Source of the DNA: Oxalobacteraceae bacterium UBA5157
GTDB lineage: Bacteria > Pseudomonadota > Gammaproteobacteria > Burkholderiales > Burkholderiaceae_D
DNA: 8,881 nt
Direction of reading: 5' to 3'
Assembly: GCA_002415335.1 (NCBI GenBank)
Contig: DHXL01000366.1
Location: 1-8,881 of the forward strand
Part shown: positions 1 to 5,608 of the stretch, in pieces
How positions within the stretch are numbered: position 1 is the stretch's first letter
Layout of the letters: the number at the start of each line of letters is the position of its first letter
Translations under genes and position numbers: made by a program
Notes under the pieces: generated by a model
The model's input: the letters and a program-made list of their open reading frames with translations, nothing else
The model's database searches: none
What the model was told of the DNA's origin: nothing

Positions 1-4
1 CACA

Positions 5-20
5 TGTGCGTTAGCGCACA
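5..20. other. Short perfect stem-loop upstream of the first gene
   Basis: TGTGCG and CGCACA form a 6-bp perfect stem around the loop TTAG. A second 6-bp inverted repeat (GCAATA at 57-62, TATTGC at 72-77) follows. A TATAAC at 51-56 resembles a -10 box, but no good -35 sits at the right distance. The first hairpin may be the end of a neighbouring transcript or an operator; the sequence alone does not decide. Confidence 0.3.
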
Positions 21-99
21 GACGGCGATGCGGCTGTCTGTTCTGATGGATATAACGCAATAGCAGACGCTTATTGCAGAATGTCCAAGGAGAAGATAA

Positions 100-429
100 A
101 TGAACAAATACCTCACCGTCGCCGCGACCGGTTTGCTTGCCGGCGCAGCGCTCATGCTCGCCGCTGCACCGGCCGTTGCCGGCGTCGATATCAACATAGG
201 CGTCCCAGGCGTCTATGTGCAACCGCAAGCGGTCTACGTGCAACCGCGTCCGGTCTACATTCAACCGCAATACGAAGCCGATTGGCGTGCACGTCAGTTG
301 CGTGCAATCGAATGGCGCGACCATCAGCGGAATCACGGACAAGAAGTCAGCGAAGCTGCGCACGAACGCAACGATGCGCGCGCGCATCACCGTCACAACC
401 ATCATGGGCATGACAGGCACGACCATTAA
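100..429 (+). CDS. Small secreted His-rich protein with VYxQP heptapeptide repeats
   Basis: This 109-aa protein is predicted to be exported. Residues 1-27 form a Sec signal peptide: MNK, a long Ala/Leu core, and an AVA cleavage site before Gly28. The mature part starts with VDINIGVPG, followed by three tandem heptapeptides (VYVQPQA, VYVQPRP, VYIQPQY, residues 38-58). A charged Arg/Glu-rich middle ends in a tail dominated by His (HHRHNHHGHDRHDH). The start at 100 is fixed by AAGGAG at 87-92 and by the signal peptide. The fold is not recognised. It resembles the product of 7005-7457, which has the same order of signal peptide, V-x-IGxPGxY, VYxQP and His-rich tail, so the two look like diverged members of one secreted family. 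The His tail could bind divalent metals such as Zn, Ni or Cu; that is inference. No clear terminator is seen in the 143-bp spacer to the convergent metallophosphoesterase gene. Confidence 0.8.
   Translation: MNKYLTVAATGLLAGAALMLAAAPAVAGVDINIGVPGVYVQPQAVYVQPRPVYIQPQYEADWRARQLRAIEWRDHQRNHGQEVSEAAHERNDARAHHRHNHHGHDRHDH
211..273 (+). repeat. Three tandem 21-bp repeats inside the secreted His-rich gene
   Basis: Units begin at 211, 232 and 253. Each starts GTCTAC or GTCTAT and contains CAACCGC. They encode the heptapeptides VYVQPQA, VYVQPRP and VYIQPQY. The DNA units are still very similar, which suggests recent in-frame tandem duplication, so copy number may vary between strains. Confidence 0.8.
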
Positions 430-572
430 GTGAACCGGGAGACTGAAACCGTCGGCCGCTCCGCTGACAAGACGAGCGCCCGCTTGCGGTAACGCTGCAC
501 CTCGGTAATTCGGTCAGCGCGCCGGCTTCGGCAAGTCCGCTCAATTGAACCGATTCAGCCGCTGCCGGTACG

Positions 573-1367
573 TCATAGCCCGACCACCAGCTGCGGGTCA
601 AACAGCGGGTTCTCCCAAAGCAGGTCCGCCGGCGTCTGCGCCGCGTTGCGGTTGCGCGCGTAGCCGCGCGGATTCGCGATGATCCGGGTCCTGCCGATCT
701 GGTAGTCGAAGCTGTCGTGCACATGACCGTGAATCCATAGATCCGGCTGCCGCTCCTGTAGCAGCGGCGTGAGGTCGCTGACGAACGCGGCGTTCAGCAG
801 GCTTCCCGCGAAGCGCGCGTGGATTGAATTTGGATGCGGGGCGTGATGCGTGACGACGACGGTCTTGCCGCCGAACGGCTCGTCAAGTTTCTGTGTCAGC
901 CATGACAGCGACGCGAGATGGACTTCGATCGAAGCGGCGGCGGAAAACCCGCTGCCGTCTTCCCTGCTGATCCTCCGGCAGTCCATCAGGCAGCGATCCG
1001 ATTCCTGCATCGCCTGTTCCATCATGTCCGGCATCAGCCTGAAGTTGGTCCACAGGCAGCAGCCGAGAAAGCGCACACCGTTCACAATCTGTTCGTCGCG
1101 CTCCAGATAATGGACATTGGCATTGGCCGATTCCTTGCGCAGTTCCTGCACCACCATGTCGAGGCTGCCGCCGTAGAACTCATGATTGCCGTGCACATAA
1201 ATCACCGGCACCGGCCAGTCGCGAAATGCGCCGATCGCCTGTGCACCGCGGTGAATGTCGCCCGCAATGACAAGGACGTCCGCGTCGGTCGGTTGGACCG
1301 CGCGAAATTCCGGAAACCGGCGGTGCAGCAAGTCGAGATGCAAGTCTGACGCGATCTGTATCTTCAC
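573..1367 (-). CDS. Metallophosphoesterase (calcineurin-like, PF00149 type)
   Basis: The 264-aa protein has the complete dimetal phosphoesterase signature in order: D8-x-H10, G36-D37 (GDIH), G60-N61-H62-E63, T173-H174-H175, and G214-H215-V216-H217. These supply the ligands for the two-metal (Mn/Fe/Zn) centre that hydrolyses phosphoester bonds. It has no signal peptide or membrane segment, so it should be cytosolic. The substrate cannot be read from the sequence; it could be a nucleotide, nucleic acid or phosphoprotein. Translation appears to start at GTG (1365-1367), with AGGA about 6 nt upstream; no in-frame ATG precedes D8-x-H10, and the motif lies at the N-terminus as usual. An intrinsic terminator at 1425-1462 separates it from the upstream minus-strand gene, so it probably has its own promoter in the short 1368-1424 gap (TTGATA near 1421 is a weak -35 candidate). 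It converges with the 100-429 gene. Confidence 0.9.
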   Translation of the reverse strand: MKIQIASDLHLDLLHRRFPEFRAVQPTDADVLVIAGDIHRGAQAIGAFRDWPVPVIYVHGNHEFYGGSLDMVVQELRKESANANVHYLERDEQIVNGVRFLGCCLWTNFRLMPDMMEQAMQESDRCLMDCRRISREDGSGFSAAASIEVHLASLSWLTQKLDEPFGGKTVVVTHHAPHPNSIHARFAGSLLNAAFVSDLTPLLQERQPDLWIHGHVHDSFDYQIGRTRIIANPRGYARNRNAAQTPADLLWENPLFDPQLVVGL

Positions 1368-1424
1368 GTTGATTCCTGGTCGCTGTTTACGCGCAAAGGC
1401 TGCGCATTCCCAGACATCCTATCA

Positions 1425-1462
1425 AGAAAAAGCCCTCTAAAACCAGGATGGTTATAGAGGGC
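1425..1462 (-). terminator. Rho-independent terminator (minus strand)
   Basis: GCCCTCTA (1432-1439) pairs perfectly with TAGAGGGC (1455-1462). After one A-A mismatch a further 5 bp pair (AACCA with TGGTT), closed by a GGA/TCC triloop. Read on the minus strand, the stem is followed at once by TTTTTCTT (1431 downward). This is a textbook intrinsic terminator. It ends the transcript of the 1553-1942 gene, about 90 nt beyond its stop, and insulates the metallophosphoesterase. Confidence 0.88.
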
Positions 1463-1531
1463 CATCGTATCGATGTCAAGGCTTCAACGCCGAGGGCAAC
1501 GATGCGGCGTCGTGCCGCTGCATGGCTTTAT

Positions 1532-1551
1532 CGCCGATGCCGGCATCGGCG
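1532..1551. repeat. Perfect 20-bp palindrome just after a stop codon
   Basis: CGCCGATG-CCGG-CATCGGCG is an exact 20-bp palindrome starting 1 nt past the TAA of the 1553-1942 minus-strand gene. As RNA it would fold into an 8-bp stem with a CCGG loop. No T-tract follows on either strand, so it is not an intrinsic terminator by itself. A second small stem (GCGGC 1504-1508, GCCGC 1514-1518) lies between it and the true terminator. It could be a 3' stabilising hairpin, an RNA-binding site or a protein-binding palindrome. Confidence 0.75.
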
Positions 1552-1552
1552 C

Positions 1553-1942
1553 TTAGTGAGCGGCACCCTCCTTGACCGAGCCATTGGCGTCTGCGTGGGC
1601 GCCGCCGGCTAGCGCGCGCTTGGCATGCGTATCCAACCTCTTCGTACTTTTTCCCACTGCCGATGCATCGTCGTTGACAGCGGCTTCCGCAGCGGCACGG
1701 GGATTACCGGTGAAGCCGTTGGTGGCGCCTTTGACCGAAGCGCCGGGAGCCGACAGGCTTCCGTGATTGGCGCCGACAGCGGCCTGCGCATCCGTTCCGG
1801 CTGTCGCGCTGCCTGCGCCGACGCGCGTAGCGGCGCCAACACCGGCATTGGCATTAAGTCCTAAACCTTGCGCCAACGCGATTGAAGAGACTGTCGCGGC
1901 CAGAACAAACGAGAGCGAACGAAGTGTGGTTTTGAAAGTCAT
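1553..1942 (-). CDS. Secreted Ala/Gly-rich hypothetical protein
   Basis: This 129-aa protein has a clear Sec signal peptide (basic MTFKTTLR, hydrophobic core, ALA cleavage before Gln25). The mature region has low complexity, rich in Ala, Gly, Asn, Ser and Thr, with no cysteine and no recognised domain. It becomes more charged toward the C-terminus (KSTKRLDTHAKR, then His/Asp-containing AHADANGSVKEGAAH). A periplasmic or extracellular location follows from the signal peptide; the function is unknown. The start is supported by AGGAG six nt upstream. The gene has its own terminator at 1425-1462, so it is probably monocistronic. Its leader contains a terminator-like hairpin (1962-1982) just before the ribosome-binding site, which might attenuate transcription. 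It diverges from the chromate transporter genes across a 255-bp spacer. Confidence 0.75.
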   Translation of the reverse strand: MTFKTTLRSLSFVLAATVSSIALAQGLGLNANAGVGAATRVGAGSATAGTDAQAAVGANHGSLSAPGASVKGATNGFTGNPRAAAEAAVNDDASAVGKSTKRLDTHAKRALAGGAHADANGSVKEGAAH

Positions 1943-1961
1943 TTACTACTCCTGAAGTGAA

Positions 1962-1982
1962 TAAAAAAGCATCATCGATGCT
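1962..1982 (-). promoter_or_regulatory. Terminator-like hairpin in the 5' leader (possible attenuator)
   Basis: On the minus strand, AGCATC-GAT-GATGCT (1982 to 1968) forms a 6-bp perfect stem followed directly by a T-rich run (TTTTTTAT, 1968-1961). It ends about 8 nt before the Shine-Dalgarno of the 1553-1942 gene. The stem is short and only half GC, so terminator activity would be partial. It may act as an attenuator, or be a leftover terminator from upstream rearrangement. Confidence 0.35.
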
Positions 1983-2091
1983 GTTATTTCGACTACCCTC
2001 ATCTCCCCGCGTTCAGCATCGCCTGTTTCGAGCGCCGGAAATCCGCCCAGCGCATTCCTCAAGCGATTGATTCAAAAGAGCTTTATTGGAG

Positions 2092-2109
2092 TGTAACGGG
2101 ATGTAACGG
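2092..2109. repeat. Direct repeat TGTAACGG x2, one helical turn apart
   Basis: TGTAACGG occurs at 2092-2099 and again at 2102-2109, a 10-bp period, in the divergent spacer between the secreted 129-aa gene and the chrA pair. Spacing of one helical turn is typical of tandem binding of a regulator to one DNA face. No convincing sigma70 promoter surrounds it, so the operator role is inference. Confidence 0.35.
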
Positions 2110-2197
2110 CGACCATCAGCGGCGATTCCCGGCACAGACGGATACGCGGATACCGGTGCTCGACACGAACATCGGATAAATCGAAGATAATTGCGCT

Positions 2198-2773
2198 ATG
2201 GAACCTTTAAGCGCGGAATCGCGGCCGCAACCCCGCTCCCTGACCGATCTGTTCTTGTCATTCACGGCGCTCGCGCTGCAAGGCTTCGGCGGCGTGCTGG
2301 CGATCGTGCAGCGCGAACTGGTCGAGAACAAGCGCTGGCTGACGCAGGAAGAGTTCATCGAGGATTGGGCCGTGGCCCAGATCATGCCCGGCCCTAATGT
2401 GGTGAACCTCTCGCTGATGATCGGCGGCCGTTACTTCGGTCTGGCCGGTGCGATGGCGGCGCTGGCCGGCATGCTGGCGGTGCCGCTGGTTGTGATCCTG
2501 CTGCTGGCGCTGACGTACGCACATTATGCGACGCATCCGGGAATTGCCGGCGCACTGCGCGGGATGGGTGCGGTGGCTGCCGGATTGATCGCGGCAACCG
2601 GCCTTAAACTGTTCGGCGCGCTGAAAGCGAATCCGCTCGGCAGACCCGTGTGCATCGGCCTCGGCGCCTGCTGTTTCGTGGCGATCGCGTTGCTGCGCTG
2701 GCCGCTGGTCTATGCATTGTTCGGATTGGGACTGATCGGTTGCGTACTGGCCTACCGCAAGGCGAAATCATGA
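2198..2773 (+). CDS. Chromate transporter, short-chain CHR subunit (first of pair)
   Basis: The 191-aa membrane protein is one CHR domain (ChrA/CHR superfamily, short-chain type). Family landmarks are G29-F30-G31-G32, the R-E-x-V-E-x-x-x-W-L segment (W47), A60-Q61 and P64-G65-P66-N67, followed by four or five hydrophobic segments up to the C-terminus. Long-chain ChrA has two such domains in one chain; short-chain members come as adjacent gene pairs that are thought to assemble together. In characterised members they export chromate by proton-driven antiport. The substrate here is inferred from the family. The start at 2198 lacks a clear Shine-Dalgarno, but a GATAAT hexamer ends 7 nt before the ATG, which would suit leaderless transcription. 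The stop overlaps the next gene as ATGA. No chrB-type regulator is nearby. Confidence 0.88.
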   Translation: MEPLSAESRPQPRSLTDLFLSFTALALQGFGGVLAIVQRELVENKRWLTQEEFIEDWAVAQIMPGPNVVNLSLMIGGRYFGLAGAMAALAGMLAVPLVVILLLALTYAHYATHPGIAGALRGMGAVAAGLIAATGLKLFGALKANPLGRPVCIGLGACCFVAIALLRWPLVYALFGLGLIGCVLAYRKAKS

Positions 2774-3354
2774 GTGGCGCGCTGCATCTGACGCTGCAAT
2801 GGGGCGACTGGCTCAGCCTGTTCACGCAGTACCTGATCCTGTCGTTGCTGTCGGTCGGTGGCGCCATTACCACCACATCCGAAATGCACCGCTTCCTGGT
2901 CGACCAGAATCACTGGCTGACGCAATCGCAATTCAATGCCTCGATCGCCATTGCGCAGGCCTCGCCCGGACCAAACGTCCTGTTCGTGGCGCTGATGGGT
3001 TGGAACGTCGGCCTCAACACCGGCAGCCAGTGGGCAGCACTGCTCGGCGTATGCGTGACGATGGTCGGCATCATGCTGCCCAGCACCACGCTGACCTACC
3101 TGGCCGCCCAATGGGGTCACCGCAACCGCGAATTGCGAGCGGTCCGCGCGTTCAAGTCGGGGATGGCGCCGATCGTGATCGCGCTGCTGATTTCGACCGG
3201 CTGGATCCTCGCGGTCGGCAACTACAATCCGGCCCGGGATTGGCCGCTGTGGGTGGTGACCGTGGTCAGCGCATTGATCATTTGGCGTACCAGGATCCAC
3301 ATACTCTGGCTGCTCGCCGCCGGCGCCGCGTTGGGCTGGTTCAATTTGCTTTAG
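2770..3354 (+). CDS. Chromate transporter, short-chain CHR subunit (second of pair)
   Basis: This 194-aa CHR-domain membrane protein partners the gene before it. It shows the same landmarks: S28-V29-G30-G31, W49-L50-T51, A62-Q63 and P66-G67-P68-N69, then several hydrophobic helices ending in a Leu/Ala-rich C-terminus. The start at 2770 overlaps the previous stop in an ATGA arrangement, implying translational coupling and near-equal synthesis, as expected for two halves of one transporter. An in-frame start at 2650 is rejected because it would lie deep in the upstream gene and add non-CHR sequence. The two halves share the WLTQxxF and PGPN motifs but differ elsewhere, which suggests an old duplication and opposite or complementary membrane topologies. 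Confidence 0.88.
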   Translation: MSGALHLTLQWGDWLSLFTQYLILSLLSVGGAITTTSEMHRFLVDQNHWLTQSQFNASIAIAQASPGPNVLFVALMGWNVGLNTGSQWAALLGVCVTMVGIMLPSTTLTYLAAQWGHRNRELRAVRAFKSGMAPIVIALLISTGWILAVGNYNPARDWPLWVVTVVSALIIWRTRIHILWLLAAGAALGWFNLL

Positions 3355-3366
3355 TGGGTTTCGTCA

Positions 3367-3487
3367 GTTCGCCGCTTTGCCGGCACGCTCGGTGCGGCAG
3401 CGAACGGATCGTCTTTCGCAACATGCCTATCTTGAAACTTTGCCGACCACGTCAGGTCGGACAGTCGCTGCCAGTGTGCTTGGCAGC
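3367..3487 (+). other. Hairpin-rich leader/spacer upstream of oleate hydratase
   Basis: Three inverted repeats occupy most of the 156-bp gap between the chrA pair and the oleate hydratase gene. GTTCGC (3367-3372) pairs with GCGAAC (3400-3405), with an inner GCCG/CGGC stem. CCGACC (3443-3448) pairs with GGTCGG (3455-3460). GCTGCCA (3467-3473) pairs with TGGCAGC (3481-3487), a perfect 7-bp stem whose 3' end is 13 nt from the Shine-Dalgarno. None has a T-tract, so they are not standard terminators. The first may end the chrA transcript; the last two could be mRNA leader structure or operators. Confidence 0.45.
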
Positions 3488-3510
3488 GCCCACAAATTTC
3501 AAGGAAATCC

Positions 3511-5082
3511 ATGAATAATAATATCAAAGCCTATTTGGTTGGCGCCGGCATCGGCTCCTTATCGGCCGCCGCGTTTATGATTCGCGACGGCAAGATGTCG
3601 GGAAGCAATATCACCATCTTCGAAGCGATGCCGCTTCCCGGCGGCAGTCTCGACGGCGGCGGCAATGCCGAGACCGGCTACACCTTGCGCGGCGGCCGCA
3701 TGCTCACCACCGACAATTACGAATGCACCTGGGATCTGTTCAAGACCATTCCGTCCCTCATCAATCCCGATCAGAATGTGTATCAAGAAACGATCGCATT
3801 CAATGAGCGGAATATCCCCCATTCGATGGCGCGCCTGGTCGATCGCAACCGCTTCAAAGTCGACGTGACATCGATGGGATTCTCGATGGCGGACCGGCTG
3901 GAGTTGCTCAAGCTGAGCGAGGCCGACGAGGCCGCCTTAGGGGTAAGCTGCATCACCGATTGGCTGTCGCCGGCCTTCTTCGAGACTACTTTCTGGAACA
4001 TGTGGGCCACCACCTTTGCGTTCCAGCCATGGCATAGCGCGGTGGAATTCAAACGGTACCTGCATCGCTTCATGATGGAATTCGCGCGCATCGAAACGCT
4101 GGCCGGCGTCAAGCGTACCGTCTACAACCAGTTCGATTCGCTGGTCCGCCCCCTGGCGAGCTGGCTGCAGGCGCAGGGCGTGACCGTGGAGACCAACTGC
4201 ACGGTCACCGATTTCGACTTGAAGACCGAGGATGGAAAGATTGTTGTGACCGGCATTCATTGCAGTCGCAACGGCGGTTACGACCTGGTCGAGGTCGCCG
4301 AGGGCGATCTGGTGTTTTTCCAAAATGGCTCGATGACCGATGCGTCGAGCTACGGCTCAATGACCAGCGCGCCGGAACATAGCACCAAACAGGACAGCGG
4401 CGGCTGGCTGCTATGGGAAAAACTGGCTGCGGGCCGCCCCGAATTTGGTAACCCGGCCGCGTTCAATTCGAGCATCCCGGAATCCTACTGGGAGTCGTAT
4501 ACCGTCACCCTGAAAGACACTGCCTTCTTCGACAAGATGGAAAAATTCACCGGCAACCGTGCCGGCACGGGCGGCCTGGTTACGTTCAAGGACTCCAGCT
4601 GGTTCATGTCCGTCGTGCTGGCGCATCAACCGCATTTCGCCGGCCAGCCCGAAGGCGTGCACGTATTCTGGGGCTACGCGCTGCACCCCGACCGTGTCGG
4701 CGACTTCGTCGCCAAACCGATGTCCGCGTGCAGCGGTGCGGAAATCCTGCAAGAGTTATGCGGCCATTTGAATTTTGACCTGGAAACGATGGCCAGCGCG
4801 ACTTGCATTCCTTGCCGCATGCCGTACATCACCAGCATGTTCATGCCGCGCGCCCGCAGCGACAGGCCGTTGCCGGTTCCTGCAAATTCGAAGAACCTGG
4901 CCTTCGTCAGCCAGTTCGTCGAGATCGCCGATGACGTGGTCTTCACGGTGGAATATTCGGTACGCGCGGCGCAGATGGCGGTGTATGAACTGCTGAAAGT
5001 CGATCGCCAGGTGCCGCCGATCCATCAACATGACAAGTCGCTCAAGGTCAAACTCGATGCGGTGATCAAGTCGTTCCAGTAA
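3511..5082 (+). CDS. ohyA: Oleate hydratase (MCRA family, FAD-dependent)
   Basis: The 523-aa protein belongs to the myosin-cross-reactive-antigen/oleate hydratase family, which adds water across the cis-9 double bond of unsaturated fatty acids (oleate to 10-hydroxystearate) with FAD as structural cofactor. Evidence: the N-terminal Rossmann motif G11-x-G13-x-x-S16, E38 closing the second strand, L42-P43-G44-G45-S46-L47-D48-G49, and R60-G61-G62-R63 followed by ECTWDLF (71-77). Y183 matches the catalytic Tyr by simple offset (Tyr241 in Elizabethkingia, Tyr201 in Staphylococcus). The acidic residue usually following RGGR (Glu122/Glu82 in those enzymes) is M64 here, as I recall for the Rhodococcus-type subfamily. 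There is no signal peptide, so it is cytosolic or membrane-peripheral. AAGGAA at 3501-3506 supports the start. It stands alone after the chrA pair and ends 12 bp from the convergent CZB gene. Probable role: detoxifying or remodelling host or environmental unsaturated fatty acids. Confidence 0.93.
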   Translation: MNNNIKAYLVGAGIGSLSAAAFMIRDGKMSGSNITIFEAMPLPGGSLDGGGNAETGYTLRGGRMLTTDNYECTWDLFKTIPSLINPDQNVYQETIAFNERNIPHSMARLVDRNRFKVDVTSMGFSMADRLELLKLSEADEAALGVSCITDWLSPAFFETTFWNMWATTFAFQPWHSAVEFKRYLHRFMMEFARIETLAGVKRTVYNQFDSLVRPLASWLQAQGVTVETNCTVTDFDLKTEDGKIVVTGIHCSRNGGYDLVEVAEGDLVFFQNGSMTDASSYGSMTSAPEHSTKQDSGGWLLWEKLAAGRPEFGNPAAFNSSIPESYWESYTVTLKDTAFFDKMEKFTGNRAGTGGLVTFKDSSWFMSVVLAHQPHFAGQPEGVHVFWGYALHPDRVGDFVAKPMSACSGAEILQELCGHLNFDLETMASATCIPCRMPYITSMFMPRARSDRPLPVPANSKNLAFVSQFVEIADDVVFTVEYSVRAAQMAVYELLKVDRQVPPIHQHDKSLKVKLDAVIKSFQ

Positions 5083-5094
5083 AGCGCAATTGGC

Positions 5095-5448
5095 CTACAG
5101 CTTGGCATCCTTCTTCAAGGCCTTGACGCTGGCGTCGAGCGCGTCAATCGCCTTGGAGTAAGCGGTGTTATCCGCCAGCATCGCTTCGGCGTCGGCATAT
5201 TCCTCGAGGTTGATCTGCCTCACCACTTTCCCGGTCAGCGCGTGGAAAGCGGCATGGGCCTCCACGCATGGCTTGTAGGCCTTCAGAAACTTGTACTTGC
5301 GCTCGCCTTCCCCGTACAGCCAATTCCCGAGTCCGCAGGCATCGGCTTTCGAGATCGACGCAACATCCAGCTTCTGTTTGCCGGCGATCGCACCGAGGAA
5401 TTTCGTTTTCAATTCCATGTCTTTTGATAGCGCTTCATCCAGGTTCAT
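5095..5448 (-). CDS. Stand-alone CZB (chemoreceptor zinc-binding) domain protein
   Basis: This 117-aa soluble protein is nearly all a CZB domain, a four-helix zinc module normally attached to chemoreceptors or diguanylate cyclases. Landmarks: KLDVASISKADAC (24-38), C38-G-L-G-x-W43-L-Y-G-x-G, then H65-A-A-F-H69-x-x-x-G. The C38, H65 and H69 ligands are present. The first-helix ligand, usually His in an AHxxWK segment, aligns by helix register to D10 (KDMELK), so the classic His3-Cys site looks altered. CZB domains sense zinc and, in some proteins, hypochlorous acid through the Zn-bound Cys; that function here is inference. No signalling output domain is fused. The start at 5448 is chosen over an in-frame ATG at 5515-5517 because AAGGAGG lies 5 nt upstream and the extra 23 residues are unlike the family. 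It converges with oleate hydratase and diverges from the PPIase gene. Confidence 0.85.
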   Translation of the reverse strand: MNLDEALSKDMELKTKFLGAIAGKQKLDVASISKADACGLGNWLYGEGERKYKFLKAYKPCVEAHAAFHALTGKVVRQINLEEYADAEAMLADNTAYSKAIDALDASVKALKKDAKL

Positions 5449-5608
5449 CGCGTCCTCCTTCGGTTGGAAATCCTCATCGCGCACACTTCGCTTCGATTTT
5501 CTGCGGGAAGTTGACAATCCAATACGAGCGATTAGCGAGTCCTGCTACTATGTGCGGTCTGTTGCAGTTACGGTTTTAGCTTACCTATTTATCCAAGGAA
5601 ACGCAAAA

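Noticed and set aside
430..572. Possible terminator between the first gene and the metallophosphoesterase
   Set aside because: GCTGAC (468-473) and GTCAGC (513-518) pair only over a long loop, and no stem with a T-tract is present on either strand.
2140..2153. GGATAC direct repeat (2140-2145, 2148-2153) as an operator
   Set aside because: Only 6 bp with an 8-bp period and no symmetry; likely chance in this composition.
2752..3300. 182-aa minus-strand open frame opposite the second chromate transporter gene
   Set aside because: Rich in Gln/His/Arg/Asp shadow codons over a membrane-protein gene; no independent support.
5511..5516. Perfect TTGACA as -35 box for the PPIase gene
   Set aside because: No acceptable -10 lies 16-18 bp downstream; the nearest TACTAT is about 29 bp away. 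TTGCAG/TATTTA at 5562-5591 would start transcription within the ribosome-binding region.
5449..5517. 23-residue N-terminal extension of the CZB protein
   Set aside because: AAGGAGG directly precedes the internal ATG at 5446-5448, and the extension is basic and unlike the family.
5291..5608. N-terminal extension of the PPIase frame back to 5291
   Set aside because: The lipoprotein signal and Shine-Dalgarno place the start at 5609, and the extension would overlap the CZB gene on the other strand.
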